NCBI RefSeq assembly: GCF_022921075.1
Contig: NZ_CP095050.1
Location: 3,038,001 to 3,102,000 of the forward strand
Source: Hymenobacter sp. 5317J-9
Lineage (GTDB): Bacteria; Bacteroidota; Bacteroidia; Cytophagales; Hymenobacteraceae
Reading direction: 5' to 3'
DNA: 64,000 bases
Within the stretch, counting starts at the first letter, position 1; each line of letters starts with the position of its first letter. Below the pieces are notes generated by a model. The model saw only the letters and a program-made list of their open reading frames with translations, was not told the origin of the DNA and made no database searches. The position numbers and the translations under genes are program-made. Positions 8,970 through 18,238 of the stretch are shown here, one piece after another.

Positions 8970-10184
8970 CTACTTACGTGGCATTGAACTCATGGCTTTC
9001 ATCGCCGGGCGCATAAGAAAGCGATAAGCCGCTGGGAACTCCCGCCGCCAGAACCACTCCTTATGTTCGCCATCGGGCGGGGCCGAAAATGCCACGTTGG
9101 CGGCGGGCACGCCTTCCGCGCGTAGCTCGTCGCGCCATTGCCTCATCAGCGGCAGCATGGTTTCCGATTCCTTTGGCCCGCACACGAAATAGAATCGGGT
9201 GGTACGTGCTGCTGGGTGGGTTTTTGCGTAGGCACGCAACGAATCGTTGCACACCCAGAAAGCGGGCGAAAACGCGCCCACCGCGCCAAACACTTTCGGA
9301 TATTTCAGGGCGGCGTACACCGAAATGAGCCCGCCAAGGCTGGAGCCGGCTATGCCCGTATGGGCGGCGTCGGGCCGAGTGCGGTAGTGTGCGTCAATGT
9401 ACGGCTTGAGCGTGCGGGCCAGAAAATCGACGTAGGCGCCGCCCTGACCGCCCTGGTGAGGCTGGTCCTTAAGCTCGGCGCTGGGCCAGGGAATGTATTC
9501 GTCGGTGCGAAACTGGTCGCCGTTGTCGACGGCCACCACAATGGTGCCGGTGGCATCCTGGCCAGCTTTGCGCAGGCGGTCGAGGGTTTCGTCTACGCCC
9601 CACTCACCACCGAAGCTGGTGGCGTCGTCGAATACGTTTTGGCCGTCGTGCAGGTAGAGCACGGGGTAGCGACGGCTTGGGTTTGCCGCATAGTCGGCTG
9701 GCAGGTAAAGCCACACGCGCCGCTGTCGGCCCAGTTGCGGCATGTTGAAGGTGGCCGACAGCACGCGCACCTGCGGCGTGGCGGTGTGCTTTTTGGCTGT
9801 CCCGCCTTTCTGGTCGGCCCAGGCCATTACTTCGGCCGATACCTCATGGGAAGTTGTCAGGTCGGTTTTGCGGTTGGCAATTTGGGCGTCGTTGCCATCT
9901 ACCTCCACCGTAGGCCAGCTGCCACGCGTGAACTTATATTCTACGGTGCCCAATCCAGCCGGCAGGCTGAGCTGGTGGGTGCCATCAGCCAGTCGGCGCA
10001 AAGCGTGGGCGCGACTGTGCGGGTTCCAGTTGTTAAAGGAGCCGGCCACAAAAATGGTATCGGTGACCGGCGTAGTAGCGGGCACATGGGTAAGTTTGAG
10101 CAGGACCTGCGCGCTGGCCGAACCACACGATAAGGCCAAGGCGCCAAGTAGCAGCGCCGCACGTTGGGGCAGTGATGGCATCAT
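8970..10184 (-). CDS. Secreted esterase with N-terminal starch-binding-like domain (Esterase D/enterochelin esterase fold)
   Basis: 404 residues. A signal peptide (1-26, ending SASAQ) is followed by a beta-sandwich resembling CBM20/CBM48 (about 30-115; FVAGSFNNWNPH and VEYKFTRGSW are typical). The putative esterase (alpha/beta hydrolase) domain covers about 140-400. The nucleophile is S282 in GIAGSSLGG, VLYLHDGQNVFDD carries the oxyanion region, and a catalytic His is probable in DGEHKEW. Related proteins hydrolyse acyl esters on sugars or siderophore trilactones; the glycan-binding domain and the glucan locus beyond favour a carbohydrate ester, but the substrate is unknown. The start is 3 bp after the preceding gene's stop, so the two form an operon. 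Confidence 0.8.
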   Translation of the reverse strand: MMPSLPQRAALLLGALALSCGSASAQVLLKLTHVPATTPVTDTIFVAGSFNNWNPHSRAHALRRLADGTHQLSLPAGLGTVEYKFTRGSWPTVEVDGNDAQIANRKTDLTTSHEVSAEVMAWADQKGGTAKKHTATPQVRVLSATFNMPQLGRQRRVWLYLPADYAANPSRRYPVLYLHDGQNVFDDATSFGGEWGVDETLDRLRKAGQDATGTIVVAVDNGDQFRTDEYIPWPSAELKDQPHQGGQGGAYVDFLARTLKPYIDAHYRTRPDAAHTGIAGSSLGGLISVYAALKYPKVFGAVGAFSPAFWVCNDSLRAYAKTHPAARTTRFYFVCGPKESETMLPLMRQWRDELRAEGVPAANVAFSAPPDGEHKEWFWRREFPAAYRFLMRPAMKAMSSMPRK

Positions 10185-10187
10185 GGC

Positions 10188-10883
10188 TTAGCGAATGGTT
10201 TCGCCGGTGCCGGCGCCCCGCTCGGCCGCGTCCATCTTGCGCAGCGTGTACACGGCGCGCACCGAGTCGACTCCGGGCAAACCGTTGGCCTGGAAATCCA
10301 GAAACGCCCCCTTTTTCTGCGGGCCCTTCACAAAGTGCCGGTACTCTTCGGCCGATTCGAGCACCACGTATAAGTAGCCCGACGAGGGGACTTTCAGGCG
10401 GGAGAAGAAGCTGCGGCCGTCGCCCACGGGGCGGCGCGTGTCCTCAGCCACGGCGCTGGTGCCCAGCAGGCGGTACTTGGTCACGTCGCTGCCCGGCAGG
10501 GCCAGGTTGCCGAGGCCGTCGACGAACACCTCGCGGCGCATCATGAGGTGCTCCAGGTCGAGGGTTTTGAGCAGGCCTAGGTTCTCCTCCGACATGATGA
10601 GCTGCTGCACCGACTTGCCGGGCGCGGGCTCTTCGTAGTACACCAGCACCGGTTTTTTAAGCTTGACCTTGTTCACCACAAGCGCCTGGGCGGTTGGCTC
10701 ATCGGCGCTGCTTTGCGACTGAATGGGCGAATACACCGGCGGCGGCTTGGGCGCGGCTTTGCCGGCGGGCTGCCTGCTGCTGCCTTTGGGGGCAGGCTTG
10801 CGCGAGCCGGGGCGGGTTTGCGCCGTGGCGCTGAGCCCGGAAGTCACCAGTAGCAAGGCAACGAGCAGTAGGTGCTTTTTCAT
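10188..10883 (-). CDS. Secreted protein of unknown function
   Basis: 231 residues. A signal peptide (MKKHLLLVALLLVTSGLSATAQ) is followed by a basic Pro/Ala/Lys-rich linker (about 23-60) and a compact C-terminal part with VLVYYEEPAPGKSVQ and GYLYVVLESAEEYRHF. I do not recognise the family. It is the first gene of a two-gene operon with the esterase. The ATG at 10883 lies only 15 nt from a perfect -7 box. Confidence 0.75.
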   Translation of the reverse strand: MKKHLLLVALLLVTSGLSATAQTRPGSRKPAPKGSSRQPAGKAAPKPPPVYSPIQSQSSADEPTAQALVVNKVKLKKPVLVYYEEPAPGKSVQQLIMSEENLGLLKTLDLEHLMMRREVFVDGLGNLALPGSDVTKYRLLGTSAVAEDTRRPVGDGRSFFSRLKVPSSGYLYVVLESAEEYRHFVKGPQKKGAFLDFQANGLPGVDSVRAVYTLRKMDAAERGAGTGETIR

Positions 10884-10898
10884 TTTCTAAGGAAAAGC

Positions 10899-10906
10899 CA
10901 AAAGTA
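10899..10906 (-). promoter_or_regulatory. Promoter -7 box for the 10883 operon
   Basis: TACTTTTG on the minus strand matches TAnnTTTG. The predicted start near 10892 gives a leader of about 9 nt. Confidence 0.6.
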
Positions 10907-11186
10907 ACGACGTTGGCGGGCCGATGCAAGGCTGCTGGCAGCCCGGCGCTGCGCCCACCGCGCAAGATAGGGACCGCCAAAATTCAATTTGCCAGACGGG
11001 ACGGCGCCCCGGCCCCAAGTTAGCAAGCTCGCCGCATTTTCCGGCTTGAGGGCTGCGAGGCAAACATGGTGCCTAACCAACGTTTGCATCCGGCAGCGGA
11101 TGAACGCCCAACTATAGCTGTCCCGAAAGCAATGCGAAAACCGTCGCAAATTTTCTTCAAAAAAATAGGGCTGCGCGGCCCATTGT

Positions 11187-11198
11187 GCAAACGTTTGC
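11187..11198. promoter_or_regulatory. Palindromic operator, LacI-family type
   Basis: GCAAACGTTTGC is a perfect 12-bp palindrome of the form bound by LacI/GalR-family regulators. It lies immediately before TACCTTAG, a likely -7 box for susC. A 10-of-12 copy lies at the amylase promoter (21125). No LacI-type gene is in the window. Confidence 0.6.
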
Positions 11199-11501
11199 GT
11201 ACCTTAGTTTCGCCTTTTCGATAGCAGCTTTCACCAGATGCGCCAATTATTTATTTCAGCGTTTTGATTATCTGTTTGTTACCTGCCACCACCCAGCACT
11301 CGCACAGCGTTTTGCTCACCCCCTCCGGCAGCTGGAAACGCACGCCAACAATCGCTGCCGAATGCTGTCTTACATAGGCACTGGTGCCCTTTATGGGAAA
11401 TTTTTCCGACCGGCCCCGAACCCAATCGTTTTTGCCCCAATAACCATACTTCTTACACTCTTTTTTACCCGCTCACATTTTCCCACCAAATTCCCGTTTT
11501 C

Positions 11502-14500
11502 ATGAAACACCCTTATCTAGCGAAACTACTGTTTCTGCTACTGTTCGCCGCCTTCGGCTTCCCCTCAACGGCCCAGGCACAAACCGGTACCATCAGCGGC
11601 CGCGTGACTGATGGCAAGAACGAAGGCATTCCGGGCGCTACCATCCTCGTCGAGGGTACCTCGCTGGGCAGCTCTTCGAACGTGGACGGGACTTTCTCGG
11701 TACAGAACGTGCCGGCAGGTCCTCAAACCGTTGTGATTTCGTTCGTGGGCTACAACTCGGTGCGTCGCCCCGTGACGGTGGCCGCCGGCCAGAACGCCGA
11801 AGTAACCGCTTCGCTGGCCGAAAACACCACCCAGCTGTCCGAAGCCGTGGTGGTAGGCTATGGCACCCAGCGCCGGCAGGACATCACCGGCGCCGTGACC
11901 ACGGTGGACTCGCGCCAGTTTGTGCAGGGCCAGATTACCAACCCCGAGCAATTGATTCAGGGCAAAGTGGCCGGTGTGGCCATCACCTCGAGCGGTGGCG
12001 CGCCCGGCGCGGGCAACACCATCCGCATCCGCGGCAACTCGTCGCTCAACGCCAACAGCGACCCGCTGTATGTAATTGACGGCGTGCCCGTTGACAAGGC
12101 CACCATCAGTGGCACTTCCAACCCGCTTTCGCTCATTAACCCCAGCGACATCGAAACCTTCACCGTGCTGAAGGATGCTTCGGCCACGGCCATCTACGGC
12201 AACCGGGCCGCGGGCGGCGTTATCCTCATCACCACCAAGCGGGGCCTGCAAGGCGACAAGCTGCGCGTGGAGCTGAACTCGCAGGTGGGCGTGTCAACGG
12301 TGGCCAAGCGCTACGAAACGCTGTCAACCGACGAGTTCCGCCGCCTGATTCAGGCCAACGGCTCGGCTTCGCAGATTGCCTCGCTGGGCTCGGCCAACAC
12401 CGACTGGCAGAAAGAGATTTTCCGCACCGCCGCCACCTACGACAACACCGTGAGCCTGATTGGCAACGTGGCCAAGGTGCCCTTCCGCGTGTCGTACGGC
12501 AACCTCTACCAGGAAGGCATCGTCATCACCAACAGCCTGAAGCGTAACTCGGGCTCGGTAAGCCTGACCCCCACCCTGCTCGACAACCACCTGCGCATCG
12601 ACCTGAACGCCAAAGGCTCCATCGTCGACAACCGCTTCGTTGACTATGGCACCGTGGCCGGCGCCGCGCTCTACGACCCCACCCAGCCGGTGCGGTCGAC
12701 CGAAGCCCGCTTTGCGCGATACGGTGGCTACAACCAGTTCACCAACTCGGTGGGCCAGCCGCTGGGCAACGCTCCCGGCAACCCGGTGGCCGCCCTCCAA
12801 AACTCGAACAACACCAGCACGGCCAAGCGCTTCATCGGCAACGTGCAGCTGGACTACAAAGTGCACGGCATCGACGGCCTGCGCGCCAACCTGAACCTAG
12901 GCATGGACGCTTCGCGCGGCCGCGGCAGCAACGTCATCCAACCCACCGACTTCGGCAACTACAACACCCTCACGGCCGACCCCAACCTGAACGGGCGCTA
13001 CACGCAGTACTCGCAGGACAAGGACATGAAGCTGCTCGAAGCGTACCTGGCCTACGGCAAGCAGTTGGGCGGCACGAAGATTGACGTGCAGGTGGGCCAC
13101 GCCTACCAGTCGTTTGTGGACCAGGGCCCCAACTTCCTGGATTACCGCTTCGACCGCAAAACCAAGGTAAACAAAACCGACACCCTGTTGCTGCCGGCTT
13201 ATTACAACAAGTACGTGCTGCTTTCCTACTTCGGCCGCGCCACGGTGAACGTGCAGGACAAGTACCTGCTGACGGCCACCCTGCGCAACGACAACACGTC
13301 GCGCTTCCGCGAGGGCTACCGCAGCGGCTGGTTCCCGGCCCTGGGCCTGGCCTGGCGCGTGAAAAACGAAGCTTTCCTGAAGGACAACACGGTGATTTCG
13401 GAACTGAAGCTGCGCGCCGGCTACGGCCGCACCGGCCAGCAGGACGTGGGCGGTGCCTACGACACGCAGCCCCGCTACGTGGTGACCGGCTCGACGACTT
13501 CCTACCCGCTGGGCGGCAATCCGGGCGTGATTGTTCCTACGTATAGCGTACAGGGATACAACGCCACACTGACCTTCGAGAAAACCAACACCCTGAACGC
13601 CGGTCTGGACCTGGGCTTCTTCGACAACCGCTTCACGGCCACCGTGGACGTGTACGAGCGCAAAGCCACCGACCTGCTGGCGCTGGTGAACTTCTCGGCC
13701 GGTTCGAACTTTACCAACCAGTTGAACAAAAACATTGGCTCGATGACCAACCGGGGTATCGAACTTGGCTTAAATTACGACGTGTTGCGGGGCGAAAACC
13801 TGAACTGGAGCGTGAACCTGAACGGGGCGTACAATGTTAACAAAATCACCGCCTTGGACCAGCAGCCGGAGGGCATTTCGCCCTACAAAGTTGGTGGCAT
13901 CGGGGTGGCACTGGCAACACCATTCAAATCAACGCTGTGGGACAGCCTTTCAACACCTTCTTTGTAGCGCAGCAGGTGTACGGCCCGGACGGCCGCCCGG
14001 TGGAAGGCCTTTATGTTGACCGCAATGGCGACGGCGTTATCAACGACCAGGACTACGTGTACTACAAGCGTCCGTACCCGCTCGTGACGCTGGGCTTCAG
14101 CTCCAATTTGACCTACAAGAAGCTGGCGCTGGCCTTCACGCTGCGCAGCAACCTCGGCAACTACGTGTATAACTCCAACGCTGCCAACTACGGCACTTAC
14201 GCCAACGCCCAGGGTTCGACGAACTTCGTGAATAACCTGAGCCCCGACGTGCTGAACACGGGCTTCACCCGCCAGCAGGTGTTCTCGGATTACTACGTAC
14301 AAAACGCTTCGTTCCTGCGCTGCGACAACATCTCGCTGGGCTACAACGTGGGCAAGGTGCTCGGCGCCTCCACGCTGCGCATCACCGGCAACGTGCAGAA
14401 TGCGTTCGTGGTAACCAAATACAAGGGCCTGGACCCCGAAGTACTGAACGCGGCATCGCCCACCTCGGGCGCCACGTTTGGCATCGACTCTAACTTTTAC

Positions 14501-14545
14501 CCGCGTGCCCGCACCTACACCCTGGGCCTTGCTCTCGGCTTTTAA
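11502..14545 (+). CDS. SusC/RagA-family TonB-dependent outer-membrane receptor, frameshifted
   Basis: Imports oligosaccharides across the outer membrane with its SusD partner. In order: signal peptide to about 26; carboxypeptidase-regulatory-like domain (GTISGRVTDGKNEGIPGATI); the SusC signature AVVVGYGTQRRQDITGAV; plug (TVLKDASATAIYGNRAAGG); and a 22-strand-type barrel. The frame is broken at about 13902-13905. Frame 1 ends falsely at 13967, and the true frame resumes as GTGNTIQINAVGQPFNTFF and reaches 14545 with an aromatic C-terminal residue. Adding one G to the GGGG run at 13902 restores a 1014-residue protein of normal length. A sequencing error is likelier than a real pseudogene because all other positions are intact. 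Confidence 0.88.
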
Positions 14546-14557
14546 TTCCCACCGCAT

Positions 14558-16207
14558 ATGAAAAAATCATTATACCGGGGGCTGACGGCCCTCACCCTGA
14601 GCACCGCTCTGGCCGGCCTGAACACGTCCTGCACCAAGGACCTGGACCAGACGCCCAAGTATGAGCTCACGCCCGACAAAGTGTACGTGAGCCTGCCCGC
14701 CTACAAGCAGGTGCTGGCCAAGCTCTACGGCGGCTTCGCCCTGACCGGTCCTTCGGGCCCGGGCTCGGGCGACATCGTGGGCATTGACGCTGGTACGTCG
14801 GACTACATCCGCCAGTACTGGAGCGCGCAGGAGTTGACCACCGACGAGGCCGTGATTGCCTGGAATGACCCGGGCGTGCAGGAGTGGCACCGCATGAACT
14901 GGGATGCCACCGACCCCCTCACCCGCGGCCTCTACAACCGGATGTACTACGAAATTGCCATTTGCAACGAGTTCATCCGCGAAGCATCCGACGACAACCT
15001 CAGCAGCCGCTTGGGCAGCGGCGACCAGGGCGAAGCCAAGCGCTACCGCGCCGAGGCCCGCTTCCTGCGCGCCGTGGCTTACCTGCACGTTATCGACCTG
15101 TTCGGCAACGGTCCCTTTGTGACGGAGAAAGACGCCATCGGCGGCCCGCTGCCGAGCTACGCTACCCGCCAGCAGCTGTACAGCTACGTGGAAAGCGAGC
15201 TGCAGGCCCTGACCACCGAGCTGGCCCCGGCCCGCACCAACGAGTACGGCCGCGTAGACCAAGCTGCCGCTTATGGCATGCTGGCGCGTTTGTACCTGAA
15301 CGCGGGCGTTTACACCGGTACCCCACAGTACGCCAAAGCCGCCGAGGCTGCCAAAAAAGTGGTGGACTCCGGCTTCAGCCTGAGCACGACTGCCTCCGGG
15401 CGCGTGTCGTCGGCTTACGGCCGCCTGTTCCTGGCCGACAACAACCTGGCCCCGGCCAAGGATGAAATCATCTGGCCCGTTATTTTCGACGTGAACAGCG
15501 TGCAGAGCTACGGTGGCACCACCTTCCTGGTGAACGGCGCCACTAGCGGCGCCGACGCCACCTGGCAGCGCCTGGTGGGCCAGTCCACCGGCTGGGGCGG
15601 CCTCCGCACCACCAGTGCCCTCGTCGACAAGTTCTTCCTGGCAGGTGGCGACACCGCCAAGGACCGTCGGGGTCGTTTCTACACCACCGGCCAGACGCTG
15701 GCCATCAACGACCTGAGCCAGTTCACCCAAGGCTTGGGCGTGCTGAAATTCCGCAACATCAACTCGGCCGGTGCTCCCCAGGGCGCTTCGCTCAACTTCT
15801 CGAGCGTGGACTTCCCGATGCTGCGCCTGGCCGACATGATGCTGATTTACGCCGAAGCCGCCACCCGCGGCAACGCCGACCGCAGCATTGCCCTCGGCTA
15901 CGTGAACCAGCTGCGCCGCCGCGCTTTCGGCCTGCCGATTGCTACGCCCAGCGCCGTGGCCGACATCACCGATGCCCAGATGACCAGCGCCTTCATCCTC
16001 GATGAGCGCGCCCGTGAGCTGCACTGGGAAGGCACGCGCCGCTCCGACCTCATCCGCTACAACCAGTTTGTGGAAGGCACCTACCTGTGGCCCTGGAAGG
16101 GAGGCGTAGCCAACGGCCAGTCGGTGAATGCCAAATACAATTTGTTCCCGCTGCCGGCCTCGGACCTGGCGGCCAACCCCAACCTGAAGCAAAACACGGG
16201 CTACTAG
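14558..16207 (+). CDS. SusD/RagB-family outer-membrane glycan-binding lipoprotein
   Basis: Surface lipoprotein that closes over the SusC barrel. It has 549 residues with lipobox LNTSC near residue 26. The N-terminal TPR-rich part includes KRYRAEARFLRAVAYLHVIDLFGNGPF, the conserved signature of the family, and the C-terminal LDERARELHWEGTRRSDLIRYN is also diagnostic. It starts 12 bp after susC, in the usual CD order. Confidence 0.95.
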   Translation: MKKSLYRGLTALTLSTALAGLNTSCTKDLDQTPKYELTPDKVYVSLPAYKQVLAKLYGGFALTGPSGPGSGDIVGIDAGTSDYIRQYWSAQELTTDEAVIAWNDPGVQEWHRMNWDATDPLTRGLYNRMYYEIAICNEFIREASDDNLSSRLGSGDQGEAKRYRAEARFLRAVAYLHVIDLFGNGPFVTEKDAIGGPLPSYATRQQLYSYVESELQALTTELAPARTNEYGRVDQAAAYGMLARLYLNAGVYTGTPQYAKAAEAAKKVVDSGFSLSTTASGRVSSAYGRLFLADNNLAPAKDEIIWPVIFDVNSVQSYGGTTFLVNGATSGADATWQRLVGQSTGWGGLRTTSALVDKFFLAGGDTAKDRRGRFYTTGQTLAINDLSQFTQGLGVLKFRNINSAGAPQGASLNFSSVDFPMLRLADMMLIYAEAATRGNADRSIALGYVNQLRRRAFGLPIATPSAVADITDAQMTSAFILDERARELHWEGTRRSDLIRYNQFVEGTYLWPWKGGVANGQSVNAKYNLFPLPASDLAANPNLKQNTGY

Positions 16208-16371
16208 CCTGCGCCTGGGAGAAGCCGCCCTGCGGCAGCTTCTCCCACGGGCTGCTTTCATTTCCTAACCGACGCGCACCGCTGCTCCCGGTGGCACGCC
16301 TTCGCAAACTGCGAAGCCCGATTCCGGAGTACGTACCGTTTCTGTTTTCTCTTTTAACATTCCCTATAACC

Positions 16372-17145
16372 ATGAAAAATTGGCTTACCCAAGCAGCCGT
16401 CGGCTTGTTTGCCGTAGCTGCGCTGGCATCTTGCTCGAAGGACGAGAACAAGGTTACCGTGGCGCCTTCGGCAACGAGCACGCTCACGGCTTCCGCCAAC
16501 TCGGCGGTGCTGACCCAGGCAAACGCGGCCCAGACGGCCATCACGTTTAACTGGACGCCGGTGACTTTCGCACTCAGTGGCACCGACTACAAAAAGGCCC
16601 CGGCGGTGACTTACGAACTGCAGGTGGCAAAGTCCGCCGACGGCTTCGGCTATCCGGGCATCATCAGCGTGACCGGTACAGGCACGTCGAAAGCCGTTAC
16701 GGTTCAGGACCTGAATACGGCCCTTACTTTCCTAAACGTGACGCCTGGCGTGGCTACGCCGGTATTCGTGCGCTTGGCCGCTGGTGTAGGCACCGACCGC
16801 CACAGCTTCGTTTCGAACGCCGTGCCCCTTACGGTTACGGGCTATAAAGTGTGCCTGCCCCCGAACTCGGACGTGTGGTCCATCATCGGCCCCGCCGGTG
16901 TGGACTGGAACACCGACGTGCCGCTGGTGTACAACTGCGACACGAAAACCTATGACCTGACCCGCAACCTGAACGCCGGCGAGTTTAAGTTCCGCAAGAA
17001 CAGCGACTGGGGCGTGAACTACGGCGGCAACTCGCCCACCGGCGGCGCGCTGGTAGCCAACGGCTCGAACATTGCCGTGGCCACGCCCGGTCTGTACACC
17101 ATCAAGTTCAACCTGGCCACCCTGACTTATACCGTAACCCGCTAA
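16372..17145 (+). CDS. SusE/SusF-like outer-membrane glycan-binding lipoprotein
   Basis: 257 residues with lipobox LASCSKD. The N-terminal Ig-like part (residues 30-150: ITFNWTP, TYELQVAKSADGF) and the C-terminal starch-binding-like part (WSIIGPAGVDWNTDVPLVYN, GEFKFRKNSDWGVNYGG, GLYTIKFNL) match SusE N- and SusF C-terminal domains. It follows susD by 164 bp and precedes a terminator, so susC-D-E forms one unit. I chose the ATG at 16372 because an upstream in-frame extension runs over the susD end and lacks a signal peptide. Alpha-glucan binding is inferred from the amylase nearby. Confidence 0.88.
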   Translation: MKNWLTQAAVGLFAVAALASCSKDENKVTVAPSATSTLTASANSAVLTQANAAQTAITFNWTPVTFALSGTDYKKAPAVTYELQVAKSADGFGYPGIISVTGTGTSKAVTVQDLNTALTFLNVTPGVATPVFVRLAAGVGTDRHSFVSNAVPLTVTGYKVCLPPNSDVWSIIGPAGVDWNTDVPLVYNCDTKTYDLTRNLNAGEFKFRKNSDWGVNYGGNSPTGGALVANGSNIAVATPGLYTIKFNLATLTYTVTR

Positions 17146-17194
17146 ACCGGATTACACGGCCGCGCTACCTGCCTCTGGCGGTAGCCAAACAACC

Positions 17195-17226
17195 AAAGAG
17201 GCAGCCCGCAAGGCTGCCTCTTTTTT
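17195..17226 (+). terminator. Terminator of the susCDE operon
   Basis: A perfect 12-bp stem (AAAGAGGCAGCC with GGCTGCCTCTTT, 5-nt loop) followed by T residues. Confidence 0.88.
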
Positions 17227-17291
17227 GCCCTTGCCGGCCCACTTTCCGGGCTGCTTGCTACTTTCGCTACTTCTTCACCACTCCCTCCCGC

Positions 17292-18140
17292 ATGATACTT
17301 ATTGCCGACGGCGGTTCCACCAAATGCAGCTGGTGCCAGCTCGACGACGCGCACAACCGCGTTTACTTCAATACCGAAGGGTACAACCCCGACTTTATCG
17401 ACACGGCCGGCATTGTGGCCTCGCTGAACCAGCATCTGCCCGATACGCTGCCGCGCGACCAAGTGCGCGACGTGTATTTCTACGGCGCCGGGGTGTCGTC
17501 GGCCCAAAAGGCCGAAGTCATTGCCGGGGCCCTGCGCCAGCTCTTCCCCAACACCAAGGCCCACGTGACCGAGGACCTGCTGGCCGCCGCCCGAGCGCTG
17601 CTGGGCCGCAAGCCCGGCTTTGCCGCCATCTTGGGCACGGGCACCAACTCCTGCCTCTACGACGGCGAAAAAATCACCTACAACGTGGATTCGCTGGGCT
17701 ATTTCCTGGGCGATGAGGGGTCGGGGTCGTTTTTTGGCAAGCGGCTGCTGCGTGACTATTTGCGCGGCCTGCTGCCCGACGGCCTGCAGGAAGCCCTGAA
17801 AGAGGAGTACAAGCTGGGCACGCGCAACGAAATCCTTGACCGCCTCTACAACCAGCCGTTGCCCAACCGTTACCTGGCCAGCTTCGCCAAGTTTGCCTAC
17901 GACCACAACAACGTGAGCTACTGCCGCGACATCGTGCTCGAAGGCTTCGAAACGTTCTTCCAAAACCTGGTGCTGCACTACCCGCGCTATCAGGAGTACA
18001 GCTTCAACTGCGTGGGCTCGGTGGGCTACAATTTCCGCGACGTACTGACGCAGGTGGCCAAAAACCACGGCATGGAAGTGGGCAAAATCATCCGCTCCCC
18101 TATCGATGACCTAGTGGCCTACCACGAAGAGGACTTATAG
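17292..18140 (+). CDS. BadF/BadG-family ATPase, N-acetylglucosamine kinase-like
   Basis: 282 residues of the ASKHA fold: the phosphate-1 loop LIADGGSTK at 3-11, GAILGTGTNS-type phosphate-2 segment (FAAILGTGTNSCLYDG) and LGDEGSGSFFGKRLL, which is the hallmark of BadF-type GlcNAc kinases. It probably phosphorylates an amino sugar or glucose released by the neighbouring glycan system. The ATG at 17292 follows a TACTTTCG element. It stands between two strong terminators, so it is monocistronic. Substrate not decided by sequence. Confidence 0.82.
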   Translation: MILIADGGSTKCSWCQLDDAHNRVYFNTEGYNPDFIDTAGIVASLNQHLPDTLPRDQVRDVYFYGAGVSSAQKAEVIAGALRQLFPNTKAHVTEDLLAAARALLGRKPGFAAILGTGTNSCLYDGEKITYNVDSLGYFLGDEGSGSFFGKRLLRDYLRGLLPDGLQEALKEEYKLGTRNEILDRLYNQPLPNRYLASFAKFAYDHNNVSYCRDIVLEGFETFFQNLVLHYPRYQEYSFNCVGSVGYNFRDVLTQVAKNHGMEVGKIIRSPIDDLVAYHEEDL

Positions 18141-18180
18141 GCTGAGCTCCTGGGCAACTGCTATTGCCAATGAACCTACT

Positions 18181-18226
18181 GCAAACAAAAAGGCCGCTTC
18201 CAACTGGAAGCGGCCTTTTTGTTTGC
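18181..18226. terminator. Bidirectional terminator
   Basis: A perfect 22-bp stem (18181-18202 and 18205-18226) with a 2-nt loop, having A runs on the left and T runs on the right. It serves the kinase on the plus strand and the amylase on the minus strand, which converge here. Confidence 0.9.
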
Positions 18227-18238
18227 ATGAAAACGTTC

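Larger units (their letters stand above)
10884..11501. other. Intergenic regulatory region upstream of susC
   Basis: 618 bp between divergent genes. It holds the 10899 promoter, the 11187 palindrome with TACCTTAG just after it (a one-mismatch -7 box) on the plus strand, and then a leader of nearly 290 nt before susC with no obvious terminator. Short frames here have no support as genes. Confidence 0.6.

Noticed and set aside
13890..13970. Programmed ribosomal frameshift in susC
   Set aside because: No slippery heptamer of known type or downstream pseudoknot was apparent, and an identical G-run defect in the GH85 gene favours a sequence error.
14570..16261. 563-codon minus-strand frame over susD
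   Set aside because: Shadow of susD; composition only.
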